From: an uncultured Granulosicoccaceae bacterium
GTDB lineage: Bacteria; Pseudomonadota; Gammaproteobacteria; Granulosicoccales; Granulosicoccaceae
Direction of reading: 5' to 3'
DNA length: 35,341 nucleotides
NCBI GenBank assembly: GCA_937931165.1
Contig: CALHCI010000113.1
Location: 1-35,341, forward strand
In this document: positions 8,293-16,849 of the stretch, piece after piece
Numbering within the stretch: position 1 is the first letter of the stretch
How the letters are laid out: each line of letters opens with the position of its first letter
Made by a program: the position numbers and the translations under genes
The notes under the pieces: generated by a model
What the model was told of the DNA's origin: nothing
The model's database searches: none
Seen by the model: the letters and a program-made list of their open reading frames with translations, nothing else

Positions 8293-9957
8293 ATGGGCTC
8301 CAGTGGTATTGAATTTCAAACCGACCCGTCGCAGTACCGGCACTGGCGTGTGGAATATGACGGTGCCATCGCCAATCTGATTATGGATGTTGATGAAGAC
8401 GCCGGCTTGTTTGACGGATACAAGCTCAAGCTCAATTCCTACGATCTTGGTGTTGACATTGAGCTTGCCGATATTGTTCAGCGCATGCGTTTTGAGCACC
8501 CGGAAGTCAAAGTGGTGGTGATGCGCTCCGGAAAAGAAAAGGTATTCTGCGCGGGGGCTAACATTCGTATGCTTGGCGGTGCCTCGCACAGTCATAAGGT
8601 CAACTTCTGCAAGTTTACCAATGAAACCCGCAATACCTTTGAAAATGCAGAAACTGACTCCGGTCAAAAATATATCGCTGCGGTAAAAGGGTCATGTGCT
8701 GGCGGTGGCTACGAACTGGCACTGGCGTGCAATCACATCATGTTAACCAATGACAGCACCTCTGCGGTGGCGTTACCTGAAGTGCCATTGCTCGCCGTAT
8801 TACCCGGTACCGGCGGGCTGACACGCATCACTGACAAACGCAAAGTCCGTCGAGACAGAGCAGACATCTTTTGTTCGCTGGAAGAAGGAATAAAAGGGCA
8901 GCGGGCTGTCGACTGGCGCCTGGTTGATGAAGTTTTCGCAAACTCAAGCTTCGACGAATCGGTAACCGCCAAAGCGAAAACATTCGCAGAAGCCTGCACA
9001 CGAACTAAACCTGAAAGTGGAATTAGCTTAAGCGCGCTTGATAAAACTGTGGCAGATGACGGTTCGCTACGTTACTCACTGGTTGAAGTCAACGTGAATA
9101 GATCTACAGGGATAGCGCATATCACTTTGCATGGCCCTGACGCAGAAGCAGATAGCGATCCGGATAACATGGTGGTTCAGGGAGAGCAGCTGTATTACCT
9201 GAGGCTTGCCAGAGAACTCGATAACGCCTTGTTACACCTTCGATTTAACGAAACCGAAGTGGGTGTACTGGTATTTCAGTCACAAGGTGATCTTGAAAAG
9301 CTCTTGCAGCACGAGGAAGCGTTGCTTAACAATGCTGATCACTGGCTGGTTAATGAAATTCTGGTTTACTGGAAGCGTGTGTTAAAGCGAATTGATGTGA
9401 CCTCCCGCTCACTGGTAGCACTTGTTGAAAACGGCTCATGTTTTGGCGGCATACTGGCGGAGATTCTTTTTGCTGTAGATCGCAGTTATATGATGGAAGG
9501 TGAGTTTGAAGATAACAACCACCCCGAGGCAACGTTACAGCTCACCGCAGCAAACTTCGGGTTAATGCCGATGGGCAACAACTTAACCCGCCTGCAAACA
9601 CGTTTTCTCGGAGAGCCCGAAGCAGTAGATATTGCGGCTGAAAACAAAGCTAAACCGCTAACCGCCACAGATGCTGATGCATTAGGCTTAATCAGTGTGT
9701 CGCTGGACGACATTGACTGGGATGATGAAATCAGAATGTTTCTCGAAGAGCGTGCATCGTTTAGTCCCGATGCAATGACCGGTATGGAAGCCAACCTGCG
9801 ATTTGCCGGGCCTGAAACCATGGAGACCAGAATATTCGGTCGCCTGACCGCATGGCAGAACTGGATATTCAATCGCCCGAATGCGGTCGGTGAAAGCGGG
9901 GCATTGCAACGCTACGGTACTGGCAAGCGTGGTGAGTTCAGTAAGGAACGCGTATGA
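8293..9957 (+). CDS. boxC: 2,3-epoxybenzoyl-CoA dihydrolase (BoxC)
   Basis: Opens the ring of 2,3-epoxybenzoyl-CoA with two waters, giving 3,4-didehydroadipyl-CoA semialdehyde and formate. The protein has about 554 residues, as expected for BoxC, and consists of two crotonase-like halves. The first (residues about 60-230) carries KEKVFCAGANIRML and the oxyanion-hole segment KGSCAGGGYELALACNH. The second (about 300-520) carries VENGSCFGGILAEILFAVDR. The ATG at 8293 follows AAGGG by six bases; a GTG at 8254 would add 13 residues but has a poorer ribosome site. boxB follows after a 175-bp gap containing a repeat-like element. Confidence 0.93.
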   Translation: MGSSGIEFQTDPSQYRHWRVEYDGAIANLIMDVDEDAGLFDGYKLKLNSYDLGVDIELADIVQRMRFEHPEVKVVVMRSGKEKVFCAGANIRMLGGASHSHKVNFCKFTNETRNTFENAETDSGQKYIAAVKGSCAGGGYELALACNHIMLTNDSTSAVALPEVPLLAVLPGTGGLTRITDKRKVRRDRADIFCSLEEGIKGQRAVDWRLVDEVFANSSFDESVTAKAKTFAEACTRTKPESGISLSALDKTVADDGSLRYSLVEVNVNRSTGIAHITLHGPDAEADSDPDNMVVQGEQLYYLRLARELDNALLHLRFNETEVGVLVFQSQGDLEKLLQHEEALLNNADHWLVNEILVYWKRVLKRIDVTSRSLVALVENGSCFGGILAEILFAVDRSYMMEGEFEDNNHPEATLQLTAANFGLMPMGNNLTRLQTRFLGEPEAVDIAAENKAKPLTATDADALGLISVSLDDIDWDDEIRMFLEERASFSPDAMTGMEANLRFAGPETMETRIFGRLTAWQNWIFNRPNAVGESGALQRYGTGKRGEFSKERV

Positions 9958-9984
9958 GAAACCGTCGGTCCGTCTTTAAGTGCA

Positions 9985-10090
9985 CGAACATCACCCTCCA
10001 ACCGGGAAGCTTTCGTAACAGGTACGATAATACCCTCCCACTTGTGGGACGGATCGCTGTTCTCGCTCGTACGCTCAATTACCACTCGTA
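9985..10090. repeat. Degenerate copy of an intergenic palindromic repeat
   Basis: The boxC-boxB gap contains ACCCTCCCACTTGT at 10032-10045, identical to the start of the element at 30451 and one base different from the one at 22899. A second CACCCTCC lies at 9992. The rest of the element is not conserved here, so this is a decayed or partial copy. It may also act as an mRNA hairpin between boxC and boxB (inference). Confidence 0.45.
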
Positions 10091-10132
10091 CCATCCAGCT
10101 AATAAATTGAACCCCACAACCGGAGATGGCTA

Positions 10133-11584
10133 ATGCAGTCCAGCCTCAGTGTTAACTACGATACTTTAATTCCAAACAACGTTGGCTTAAGTGATGATAA
10201 AAAAGTCCTGAAGGCACTCGAGAAATGGCACCCCGGATATATCAACTGGTGGAATGATCTGATCCCGAAAAACTTTCAGGACTCTATGGTCTATCTGCGT
10301 ACCGCAGTGGGTGTCGAGGCGAAAGGCTGGGCCAAGTTTGATTATGTAAAAATGCCGGACTACCGGTGGGGGGTGCTGCTCGCTCCCGAAGCTGAAGACC
10401 GTCGCATTCCGTGTGGCGAGCACGCTGGAGAAAAGGCCTGGCAGGAAGTGCCCGGTGAATACAGAAACCTGCTCAAACGCCTGATTGTTATTCAGGGAGA
10501 TACTGAACCGGGTTCGGTAGAACAGCAGCGTTTCCTTGGCTTAACCGCGCCATCACTGTACGACATGCGCAACCTGTTTCAGGTGAATGTTGAAGAAGGG
10601 CGTCATCTGTGGGCGATGGTGTATTTGTTATTTAAATACTTTGGTAAAGACGGCCGTGAAGAAGCAGACGATTTATTGCGCCGCTCTTCAGGCTCTGAAG
10701 AAGCGCCGCGAATGCTCGGTGCCTTTAATGAAGAGACACCGGACTGGCTGTCGTTTTTTATGTTTACCTACTTCACCGATCGCGACGGCAAAATGCAGCT
10801 TGAGTCACTGGCGCAGTCTGGCTTCGATCCGTTATCACGTACCTGCCGATTTATGTTAACGGAAGAAGCACACCATATGTTTGTCGGTGAAACCGGTGTT
10901 GGGCGGACCATACAGGCAACGCTCGAAGCAATGGCAAAGGCAGGAATAACCGACCCCACAGACACCGCAAAGATTCGTGAGCTGGGTGTGATCGATCTGC
11001 CCACCATACAGAAAAAGCTTAACCTGCATTATTCATTGTCACTGGATCTGTTTGGTCAGGAAGTGTCTACCAACGCAGCCAATGCGTTTAACTCCGGAAT
11101 CAAGGGAAGGTTTATGGAGCATCGCATCGACGATGATCACAAGCTTTCAGGAGACACTTATATAGTCCGAAACGTAGTGGACGGCGCCATTGTTGAAGAA
11201 GAGGTACCGGCACTTACGGCCATTAACATGCGTCTTAGAGATGACTATGTGAAAGATGCATCTGGTGGTGTCGGGCGCTGGAACAAGGCGATCACAAAGG
11301 CCAATATCGACTTTCAGTTAAAATTGCCACATGAAGCTTTTCATCGCCAGATAGGTGTGTTTGCTGCGATTAAGGCCGATCCGGACGGCAACCTGATTTC
11401 TGATGAGCAATGGCAGGCGGATGCAGTGGATTGGCTGCCGACTTCCGCAGACGGTGACTTTATTCAGTCTCTGATGAAGCCTTGCTATGAAGCCGGTGAA
11501 TACGCCAGCTGGATCGCGCCGCCTAAAGTAGGCATTAACAACATGCCGGGTGATTTTGAATATGTACAGTTGCATATGGCATGA
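10133..11584 (+). CDS. boxB: Benzoyl-CoA 2,3-epoxidase, oxygenase subunit (BoxB)
   Basis: The diiron oxygenase that inserts one oxygen into the ring of benzoyl-CoA. It has 483 residues, the family's usual length. Candidate iron ligands form the expected series: E125 in GDTEPG, E155 and H158 in VEEGRHLW, D216 in YFTDRD, and E245 with H248 in TEEAHHMF. The start ATG is preceded by GGAG. The stop overlaps the boxA start by four bases (ATGA), so reductase and oxygenase are translationally coupled. All expected ligand segments are present and there is no sign of decay. Confidence 0.95.
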   Translation: MQSSLSVNYDTLIPNNVGLSDDKKVLKALEKWHPGYINWWNDLIPKNFQDSMVYLRTAVGVEAKGWAKFDYVKMPDYRWGVLLAPEAEDRRIPCGEHAGEKAWQEVPGEYRNLLKRLIVIQGDTEPGSVEQQRFLGLTAPSLYDMRNLFQVNVEEGRHLWAMVYLLFKYFGKDGREEADDLLRRSSGSEEAPRMLGAFNEETPDWLSFFMFTYFTDRDGKMQLESLAQSGFDPLSRTCRFMLTEEAHHMFVGETGVGRTIQATLEAMAKAGITDPTDTAKIRELGVIDLPTIQKKLNLHYSLSLDLFGQEVSTNAANAFNSGIKGRFMEHRIDDDHKLSGDTYIVRNVVDGAIVEEEVPALTAINMRLRDDYVKDASGGVGRWNKAITKANIDFQLKLPHEAFHRQIGVFAAIKADPDGNLISDEQWQADAVDWLPTSADGDFIQSLMKPCYEAGEYASWIAPPKVGINNMPGDFEYVQLHMA

Positions 11585-12762
11585 GCACGCCGCTTAAACA
11601 ACATTTGATTGATCCGGAAATCTGTATCCGGTGTTATACCTGTGAAAACACCTGTCCGATTGAAGCCATCGAACACGACGATAACAACGTTATCGTAGAT
11701 GCGTCTAAATGTAATCACTGTATGGATTGCATACCGGTGTGTCCGACAGGTTCCATCGATAACTGGCGGGTAGTAACCACGCCTTACACGCTCGAAGAGC
11801 AATATGAGTTTGAAGAGCTTCCTGAACAACAGGAAGTTTCTGCCGATGAAGCCACCGGCAGTGTCGAAGCACTTGATGAAGTCGTCGCGCGACTGCTTGC
11901 CGAGGCGCATAAAGGTGCCGGCGGCAAGGCAGCCGCACCGCTGTCTGCAACAAAGCCCACCATCAATTTATACAATCTGGCGAAACCCGCCCGTGCTGTT
12001 GTGCAGGGTAACTACCGGTTAACTGATGATCCGGAGCACGATGTACGGCATATTATTCTCGATTTAGGCGAACAGACATTTCCGGTGCTTGAAGGGCAGT
12101 CTGTCGGTGTCATTGCGCCTGGCACTGATAGCAAAGGCGAAGCGCATCTGCCAAGGCTGTATTCTGTATCATCTCCGCGTGATGGTGAGCGCCCCAATTT
12201 TAATAATCTGTCGTTAACCGTAAAACGCGACGAGCAGGGCGTATGTTCTAACTATCTGTGTGACCTGGCCAAAGGCGATACCGTAGAGCTCACCGGTCCG
12301 TTTGGTGCAACCTTTCTTTTACCGGAAGATGCAAATACGAAGTTGCTGATGATTTGCACGGGCACCGGTTCCGCACCCATGCGTGCGTTTACCATGCGCC
12401 GTGAGCGAACACTTGGAGACCGCAGTGGTGGCATGACGCTGTTTTTCGGTGCAAGAACTCCGCAGGCACTACCTTATTTCGGGCCACTGAAAAAACTACC
12501 GGAAACGTTGCTCGATACTCACCTGGTGTACTCGCGTAGTGAAAGCAAAGAGTATGTTCAGGATCGCATACGCAAAGAGTCTGAAAAAATAAAAGCACTG
12601 CTACAAGATTCCGGTACGCACGTATACGTGTGTGGCCTTAAAGGAATGGAAGCAGGGCTTGAAGAAGTCTTTACTGATCTTGCAAAAGAAATTAATCATG
12701 ACTGGCAGGAGCTTCGTGATCAGTGGCGAAATGAAGGTCGCTACCATGTTGAAACGTATTAA
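11581..12762 (+). CDS. boxA: Benzoyl-CoA 2,3-epoxidase, reductase subunit (BoxA)
   Basis: Transfers electrons from NADPH through FAD and two iron-sulfur clusters to BoxB. In its 393 residues the N-terminus is a 2[4Fe-4S] ferredoxin domain with C15, C18, C21, C25 and C44, C47, C50, C54 in two CxxCxxCxxxCP runs. An acidic linker (about 75-125) follows, then a ferredoxin-NADP reductase module with the flavin motif RLYSVSSP, the pyridine-nucleotide motif ICTGTGSAPMRAF and the C-terminal pair EGRYHVETY. This domain order is characteristic of BoxA. It overlaps boxB by four bases, and boxR starts 26 bp downstream. Confidence 0.95.
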   Translation: MSTPLKQHLIDPEICIRCYTCENTCPIEAIEHDDNNVIVDASKCNHCMDCIPVCPTGSIDNWRVVTTPYTLEEQYEFEELPEQQEVSADEATGSVEALDEVVARLLAEAHKGAGGKAAAPLSATKPTINLYNLAKPARAVVQGNYRLTDDPEHDVRHIILDLGEQTFPVLEGQSVGVIAPGTDSKGEAHLPRLYSVSSPRDGERPNFNNLSLTVKRDEQGVCSNYLCDLAKGDTVELTGPFGATFLLPEDANTKLLMICTGTGSAPMRAFTMRRERTLGDRSGGMTLFFGARTPQALPYFGPLKKLPETLLDTHLVYSRSESKEYVQDRIRKESEKIKALLQDSGTHVYVCGLKGMEAGLEEVFTDLAKEINHDWQELRDQWRNEGRYHVETY

Positions 12763-12788
12763 AAGTCCGTGGGTTAATAACACCGTAA

Positions 12789-13700
12789 ATGACTGAGCCT
12801 TTACCCCACAATCAGACAGATTCGGTATCGTTGCTGGAAACTGTCGGCCAGCGTGTCTACCAAACGAGGAGAGAGCGTGGTTTATCGAGGCGTTTGTTGT
12901 CTGAACGCTCTGGCGTGTCTCCAAGGTATATTGCACAGCTCGAAAGCGGGGCCGGCAATATATCGATAGCCTTACTATACAAAATCGCCGCGGCCCTCGA
13001 ATGTAATATGGGATGGCTGCTGAGCGAGTCTGGCACCACACCCGCAAATGGTGGTTCTGCCACTGGCAGTAATGCAACGCTTCCTGCAGACGTCTTGCAA
13101 TTGCTGCAATCTGCCGACAACCAAACACTTGAGCAGGTCAGGCAGTTATTAAAAGAACGTGTGACCGAGCGTGCTCAGAGAATTTGTCTGATTGGATTAC
13201 GCGGGGCTGGCAAATCGACAATCGGGCGACTGGCCGGTGATGCACTGCAGGTGCCTTTTATAGAGCTGAACAGCCAAATCGAAATCATTGCCGGCATGCC
13301 GGTGGCAGAGATTATCGCCCTTTATGGTGCACAGGGTTATCGAGATTTGGAATCTGAAGCGCTCGAAGCAGTTATTGCGCAGCATAACCGTGTGTTACTC
13401 GCTGCTGCGGGTGGGGTAGTGAGCAACCCGGCAACCTTCAACATGCTGCTTTCCCGATTTCATTGCGTCTGGTTAAAGGCGAGGCCTGAAGACCATATGC
13501 AGCGTGTGCTGGCGCAGGGAGACACGCGCCCGATGAAGGGAAATCCGGCAGCCATGCAGCAGCTAAAAGCCCTGCTTGAAGACCGGGAAGCGCGCTATAG
13601 CAAAGCCCCGTTATTAGTAGACACCTCTGGAACAACAAAAGCCGAAGCGCTAAAAAGCCTGCTGGAACAGCTGAAGAAGTGCGGTATTCCCTTGTCATAG
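12789..13700 (+). CDS. boxR: BoxR-type regulator: HTH-XRE fused to shikimate-kinase-like domain
   Basis: A transcriptional regulator of the BzdR/BoxR family, 303 residues. An N-terminal XRE-type helix-turn-helix (about residues 18-75; RSGVSPRYIAQLESG is the recognition helix region) is joined by a Gly/Ser/Thr/Ala-rich linker to a shikimate-kinase-like domain. The P-loop GLRGAGKST lies at 136-144. In characterised relatives the kinase-like domain binds benzoyl-CoA and releases DNA; that is family knowledge. The gene lies 26 bp after boxA without a clear ribosome site and is probably co-transcribed, giving feedback control. Candidate TGCA sites lie before the ligase and boxC genes. Confidence 0.92.
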   Translation: MTEPLPHNQTDSVSLLETVGQRVYQTRRERGLSRRLLSERSGVSPRYIAQLESGAGNISIALLYKIAAALECNMGWLLSESGTTPANGGSATGSNATLPADVLQLLQSADNQTLEQVRQLLKERVTERAQRICLIGLRGAGKSTIGRLAGDALQVPFIELNSQIEIIAGMPVAEIIALYGAQGYRDLESEALEAVIAQHNRVLLAAAGGVVSNPATFNMLLSRFHCVWLKARPEDHMQRVLAQGDTRPMKGNPAAMQQLKALLEDREARYSKAPLLVDTSGTTKAEALKSLLEQLKKCGIPLS

Positions 13701-13782
13701 ACCCTTGTTTGGCCCCTAATTGTGCAGAGATTATGGATATCCTAGTAAATTAGTTGGTTTTTTTCTGGGACGGTATTGTAAA

Positions 13783-13803
13783 TGATAATGCTTCGCATTA
13801 ACA
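13783..13803. promoter_or_regulatory. Fur-like palindrome before the iron-binding-protein gene
   Basis: TAATGC-TTC-GCATTA (13786-13800) extends outward to TG...CA, giving a 21-bp palindrome with one mismatch. The left half, TGATAAT, matches the Fur-box half-site. It lies 30 bp before the start of a ferric-binding-type substrate protein, which fits iron-dependent repression. Not confirmed. Confidence 0.45.
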
Positions 13804-13832
13804 TTCAATCAGACCTACCAGGAAACCTACCG

Positions 13833-14843
13833 ATGAAACTCAAATTTCTGATTACAGGCATTGCCCTGCTGATTAGTGCCAACGTCGCTTTCGCAGCCGG
13901 TGAAGTAAATGTCTACTCTTACAGACAGCCGTTTTTAATCAAGCCGATGTTCGATGCTTTCTCCAAAGAAACCGGTATCAAAGTCAACACCGTGTTTGCA
14001 AAGAAAGGACTGGTTGAAAGGCTCAAAAGCGAGGGCAGAAACAGCCCGGCTGATCTGATTTTCACTGTCGATATCGGTCGCCTTGATGCCGCGTTGCAGG
14101 CCGGCGTTACTCAGGCGGTAGAGAATGAAAAGATTAACAGTAATATCCCTGCAGAATTCCGCGATCCCGCCGGTCACTGGTTTGGCCTGACTAATCGTGC
14201 GCGTATTATTGTCGCGTCTAAAGAGCGGGTTGGTGAAGGCGAAATTCAAAGCTATGAAGATCTTGCCGCACCGTCAATGAAAGGCCGTGTGTGTACGCGA
14301 TCCGGTAAACACGACTACATGGTCGCACTAATCGCATCTGTGATTGCACACACGGATAAAGACACTGCCAAGTCATGGCTGCAGGGTGTGAAAGATAATC
14401 TTGCGCGTAAACCGCAGGGAAATGATCGCGCGCAGGTTAAAGCGATACACTCGGGCGAGTGTGATGTGGCAGTAATCAACAGCTACTACATGGGTAACAT
14501 GATGACTGATGAAGAGCAGTCTGCATGGGCTGACGCTGTGAATGTTGTTTTCCCTAATCAAAATGATCGCGGCACCCACATGAATATTGCCGGAATGGCA
14601 CTAACCATCGCTGCACCGAATAAAGATAATGCAATAAAACTGATGGAGTATCTGTCTGGTGACACGGCACAACGCATGTATGCCGAGCAGAATCATGAAT
14701 ACCCGGTCAACCCGAACGTTGCTGCGTCTGCTTTGGTCGAATCCTGGGGCAGTTTTGATAAAGACACGTTGTCGCTTGCAGATATTGCACAGCACCGTGC
14801 CACGGCATCAAAGCTGGTTGACGAAATCATGTATGAGTTTTAA
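13833..14843 (+). CDS. Fe(3+)-type ABC transporter substrate-binding protein (FutA/FbpA family)
   Basis: A periplasmic binding protein of 336 residues with signal peptide (MKLKFLITGIALLISANVAFA). The mature start VNVYSYRQPFLIKPM and the NSYYMGNM segment, with adjacent tyrosines that ligate iron in this family, point to ferric iron. Cysteines in GRVCTRSG and SGECDVAV could form the disulfide known in FutA-type proteins. The start at 13833 has AGGAA upstream; an in-frame ATG at 13782 would put the signal peptide 17 residues inside. No permease or ATPase gene adjoins it: boxR ends 132 bp before and a terminator follows. It is therefore an orphan that must work with a transporter encoded elsewhere. 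A Fur-like palindrome precedes it. Confidence 0.88.
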   Translation: MKLKFLITGIALLISANVAFAAGEVNVYSYRQPFLIKPMFDAFSKETGIKVNTVFAKKGLVERLKSEGRNSPADLIFTVDIGRLDAALQAGVTQAVENEKINSNIPAEFRDPAGHWFGLTNRARIIVASKERVGEGEIQSYEDLAAPSMKGRVCTRSGKHDYMVALIASVIAHTDKDTAKSWLQGVKDNLARKPQGNDRAQVKAIHSGECDVAVINSYYMGNMMTDEEQSAWADAVNVVFPNQNDRGTHMNIAGMALTIAAPNKDNAIKLMEYLSGDTAQRMYAEQNHEYPVNPNVAASALVESWGSFDKDTLSLADIAQHRATASKLVDEIMYEF

Positions 14844-14888
14844 CCCGGTCTGACGGTCTGCGTTTATCACATCAAGAAACAAACAAGC

Positions 14889-14913
14889 CCCGGCATTGCC
14901 GGGTTTTTTTTTT
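14889..14913 (+). terminator. Rho-independent terminator
   Basis: A perfect hairpin CCCGGC-ATT-GCCGGG (14889-14903) is followed by ten T residues, 46 bp after the substrate-binding-protein stop. It is the clearest terminator in the window and shows that this gene forms its own transcription unit. Confidence 0.92.
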
Positions 14914-14942
14914 GTATTAAAACCCGCCACTTTTTCTGGAAC

Positions 14943-15000
14943 GGTATCTGGACTGGGTATCTGGACTGGGTATCTGGACAGGGTATCTGGACTGGGTATC
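14943..15000. repeat. 13-bp tandem repeat (minisatellite)
   Basis: Four consecutive units of GGTATCTGGACTG lie at 14943-14955, 14956-14968, 14969-14981 (one T to A change) and 14982-14994. A partial fifth unit starts at 14995. It lies between the terminator and the amidotransferase gene and is non-coding on present evidence. Confidence 0.9.
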
Positions 15001-15075
15001 CGGGTCCGGCAGTGAAACCGCAGGCCTTGTTATTCTGATATGCTCGCGCAATCACTTGTTGCTCCGGAATACACT

Positions 15076-15804
15076 ATGTCCCGCCGTATTGTATTGGTCA
15101 CTCATAACCGTACCCGTCAGGATGATCGTGCTTCTGATCAATTAGCCAGGCTTGGTTTTACGCTAGACTGGAAAACCCCAAGTGAAGGTGATGTTCTAGA
15201 CGAATTTACTGATGATGTTGCAGGTACTGTCGTCTATGGTGGTAAGTACTGTGTTTCCGATATCCCGTCGCTGCCGTTCATGCAGCAGGAGATTCGGTGG
15301 ATTGAGGCTTGTATGAAAGCAGGGGTACCTGTGCTGGGTGCTTGCCAGGGGGCGCAGATGATAGCTCATATTCTCGGTGCTGGTGTAGGCCCAAAGGTGG
15401 GCGGCCTCTATGAGTTTGGCTACTACCACATAACACCGACCCCTCAGGGTGAGGGCTTTATGCCTGCGCAGGGGCTGCACCTCACACAGGCGCATTTCCA
15501 TGAATTTCAGATACCGGAAACCGCGGTCCATCTTGCACGCAGTGAATATTTCGATAATCAGGCTTTCAGGTATGGCCATAACGTTTACGGCTTTCAGTTT
15601 CATGCAGAGGTAACTCGCCAACAGTTTACTCGCTGGCAGGATGGTAGTTGGGGGCAGGAGATGTTTGATAAGCCTGGTGTGCAAACACGTGAATTGCAGA
15701 ATCAACTGGGTGATCAGCACGATGCTGCTATGGATCACTGGTTCCGGGATTTTATATCAGATCTGTTTTTTGAAAAAAATTCGACTGCCAGTGAGGCGGT
15801 ATAG
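15076..15804 (+). CDS. Class I glutamine amidotransferase-like protein
   Basis: A cytoplasmic 242-residue class I amidotransferase (GMP-synthase-type GATase domain). The catalytic triad is visible: C90 in LGACQGAQM, and H176 and E178 in YGFQFHAEV. There is no fused synthetase domain. Relatives include stand-alone amidotransferases and gamma-glutamyl hydrolases of the PuuD type, so amide transfer itself is not certain. The ATG at 15076 has CCGGAA seven bases upstream; an ATG at 15040 would add 12 unusual residues. The stop is immediately followed by the ATG of the nitroreductase-family gene, so the two are almost certainly co-translated and may act in one pathway. Confidence 0.87.
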   Translation: MSRRIVLVTHNRTRQDDRASDQLARLGFTLDWKTPSEGDVLDEFTDDVAGTVVYGGKYCVSDIPSLPFMQQEIRWIEACMKAGVPVLGACQGAQMIAHILGAGVGPKVGGLYEFGYYHITPTPQGEGFMPAQGLHLTQAHFHEFQIPETAVHLARSEYFDNQAFRYGHNVYGFQFHAEVTRQQFTRWQDGSWGQEMFDKPGVQTRELQNQLGDQHDAAMDHWFRDFISDLFFEKNSTASEAV

Positions 15805-16476
15805 ATGGCAGACCATCGTTACCCGTTTGAGGCGCTGGCATTTGAAGCACTGTCTGCTGCTGACATGGAAGTGCGGTCAAAGCGATTTTTACAAGTCATG
15901 AAAAAGCGTCGTACGGTTAGGGATTTCTCACCGCAAGCTGTGCCGCAATCTATCATCGAAAATGCTATCGCCGCAGCGGGCACCGCGCCGAGTGGTGCAA
16001 ACCTGCAACCCTGGCATTTTGTGGCAGTAAAGGATACCGCTATTAAAGCGAAAATTCGTGAAGCAGCGGAAGAGGAAGAACGCGCTTTGTACACAAAACG
16101 TGCTTCACCGGAATGGCTTGAAGCGCTGGCGCCATTGGGTACGGACGAACACAAACCGTTTCTGGAAACAGCGCCATGGCTGATTGCCGTGTTCTCACAG
16201 AAGTACTCAATCGACGCCAATGGTCAAAAGCAAAAACACTACTACACACCGGAGTCTGTTGGCATAGCGACAGGCATATTAATTACGGCGTTACATCAGT
16301 CGGGGTTGGCAACACTGACGCACACCCCGAGTCCAATGAATTTTCTGCGCAATATTCTGCAACGCCCGGAGCACGAAAAACCTTTTCTGTTACTGGTGGT
16401 TGGCTACCCGGCCAGTGATGCAACAGTGCCTGCTATCAAGAAAAAACCGTTAGATAATATTTTAGATATTTTCTAA
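15805..16476 (+). CDS. Nitroreductase-family flavoprotein, iodotyrosine deiodinase-like
   Basis: A 223-residue FMN enzyme. N-terminal [10 protein letters not shown] and [12 protein letters not shown] are the FMN-binding segments of the nitroreductase fold. The middle matches iodotyrosine deiodinase (IYD): the lid residues that hold the halotyrosine zwitterion, E157/Y161/K182 in the human enzyme, have counterparts at E92, Y96 and K117 with identical spacing (4 and 21 residues). [19 protein letters not shown] and [11 protein letters not shown] also match the IYD pattern. Bacterial IYD homologues reductively dehalogenate halotyrosines; this is family knowledge. The role here is inferred. The gene abuts the amidotransferase gene. 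A plain nitroreductase is the alternative. Confidence 0.85.
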   Translation: MADHRYPFEALAFEALSAADMEVRSKRFLQVMKKRRTVRDFSPQAVPQSIIENAIAAAGTAPSGANLQPWHFVAVKDTAIKAKIREAAEEEERALYTKRASPEWLEALAPLGTDEHKPFLETAPWLIAVFSQKYSIDANGQKQKHYYTPESVGIATGILITALHQSGLATLTHTPSPMNFLRNILQRPEHEKPFLLLVVGYPASDATVPAIKKKPLDNILDIF

Positions 16477-16849
16477 TGCAAAGCCGGAAATCCAGAGTGT
16501 TGCGTTACGGGTGGATTCTGTCAGGTTCCCCCTGGCTCGAGAGCATGCGTAGCCGCTGCAATATTCCGCGCATCGCACAATGAACAGGTGCGTAGGTTCC
16601 GCTGATTTCTACTGTGGCCACATGCGCTTTTCAATGAACAAGGGCCATCGTTACGGCACTGGTGTGAAAAACTCTTTACATCTCTCAAATCGGGGCGAAA
16701 CACGAGTTTGCGGACGCCGGTTTAGCAATTAATGTGATGAGGTTATCCTTTATAGATTCTGTTACGGAATATATTCCCGCCTCCCGTGCAGAGCGGAAAA
16801 TTATCCGTCTTTTTCACTGCGCCTAACCGAGTTTTCCTGGAGTGTGCTG
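16477..16849. other. Gap of about 370 bp without a recognised gene
   Basis: I see no convincing coding frame. GCGGA-AAATTA-TCCGT followed by five T (about 16794-16815) is a weak hairpin that could end transcription from the nitroreductase side or be incidental. No repeat copies from the other gaps were found here. Confidence 0.4.

Noticed and set aside
8050..8667. Minus-strand open frame of 205 codons across the DUF309/boxC junction
   Set aside because: No motif; it overlaps two well-supported genes on the plus strand.
9912..10094. 60-codon minus-strand frame in the boxC-boxB gap
   Set aside because: It translates the repeat-like sequence; no ribosome site or family features.
12601..13128. 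Minus-strand open frame of 175 codons
   Set aside because: A shadow of boxA and boxR, with low-complexity composition unlike a real protein.
14867..15055. 62-codon minus-strand frame with repeating SRYPVQIP
   Set aside because: The repetition is just the translated 13-bp minisatellite, and the frame also crosses the terminator.
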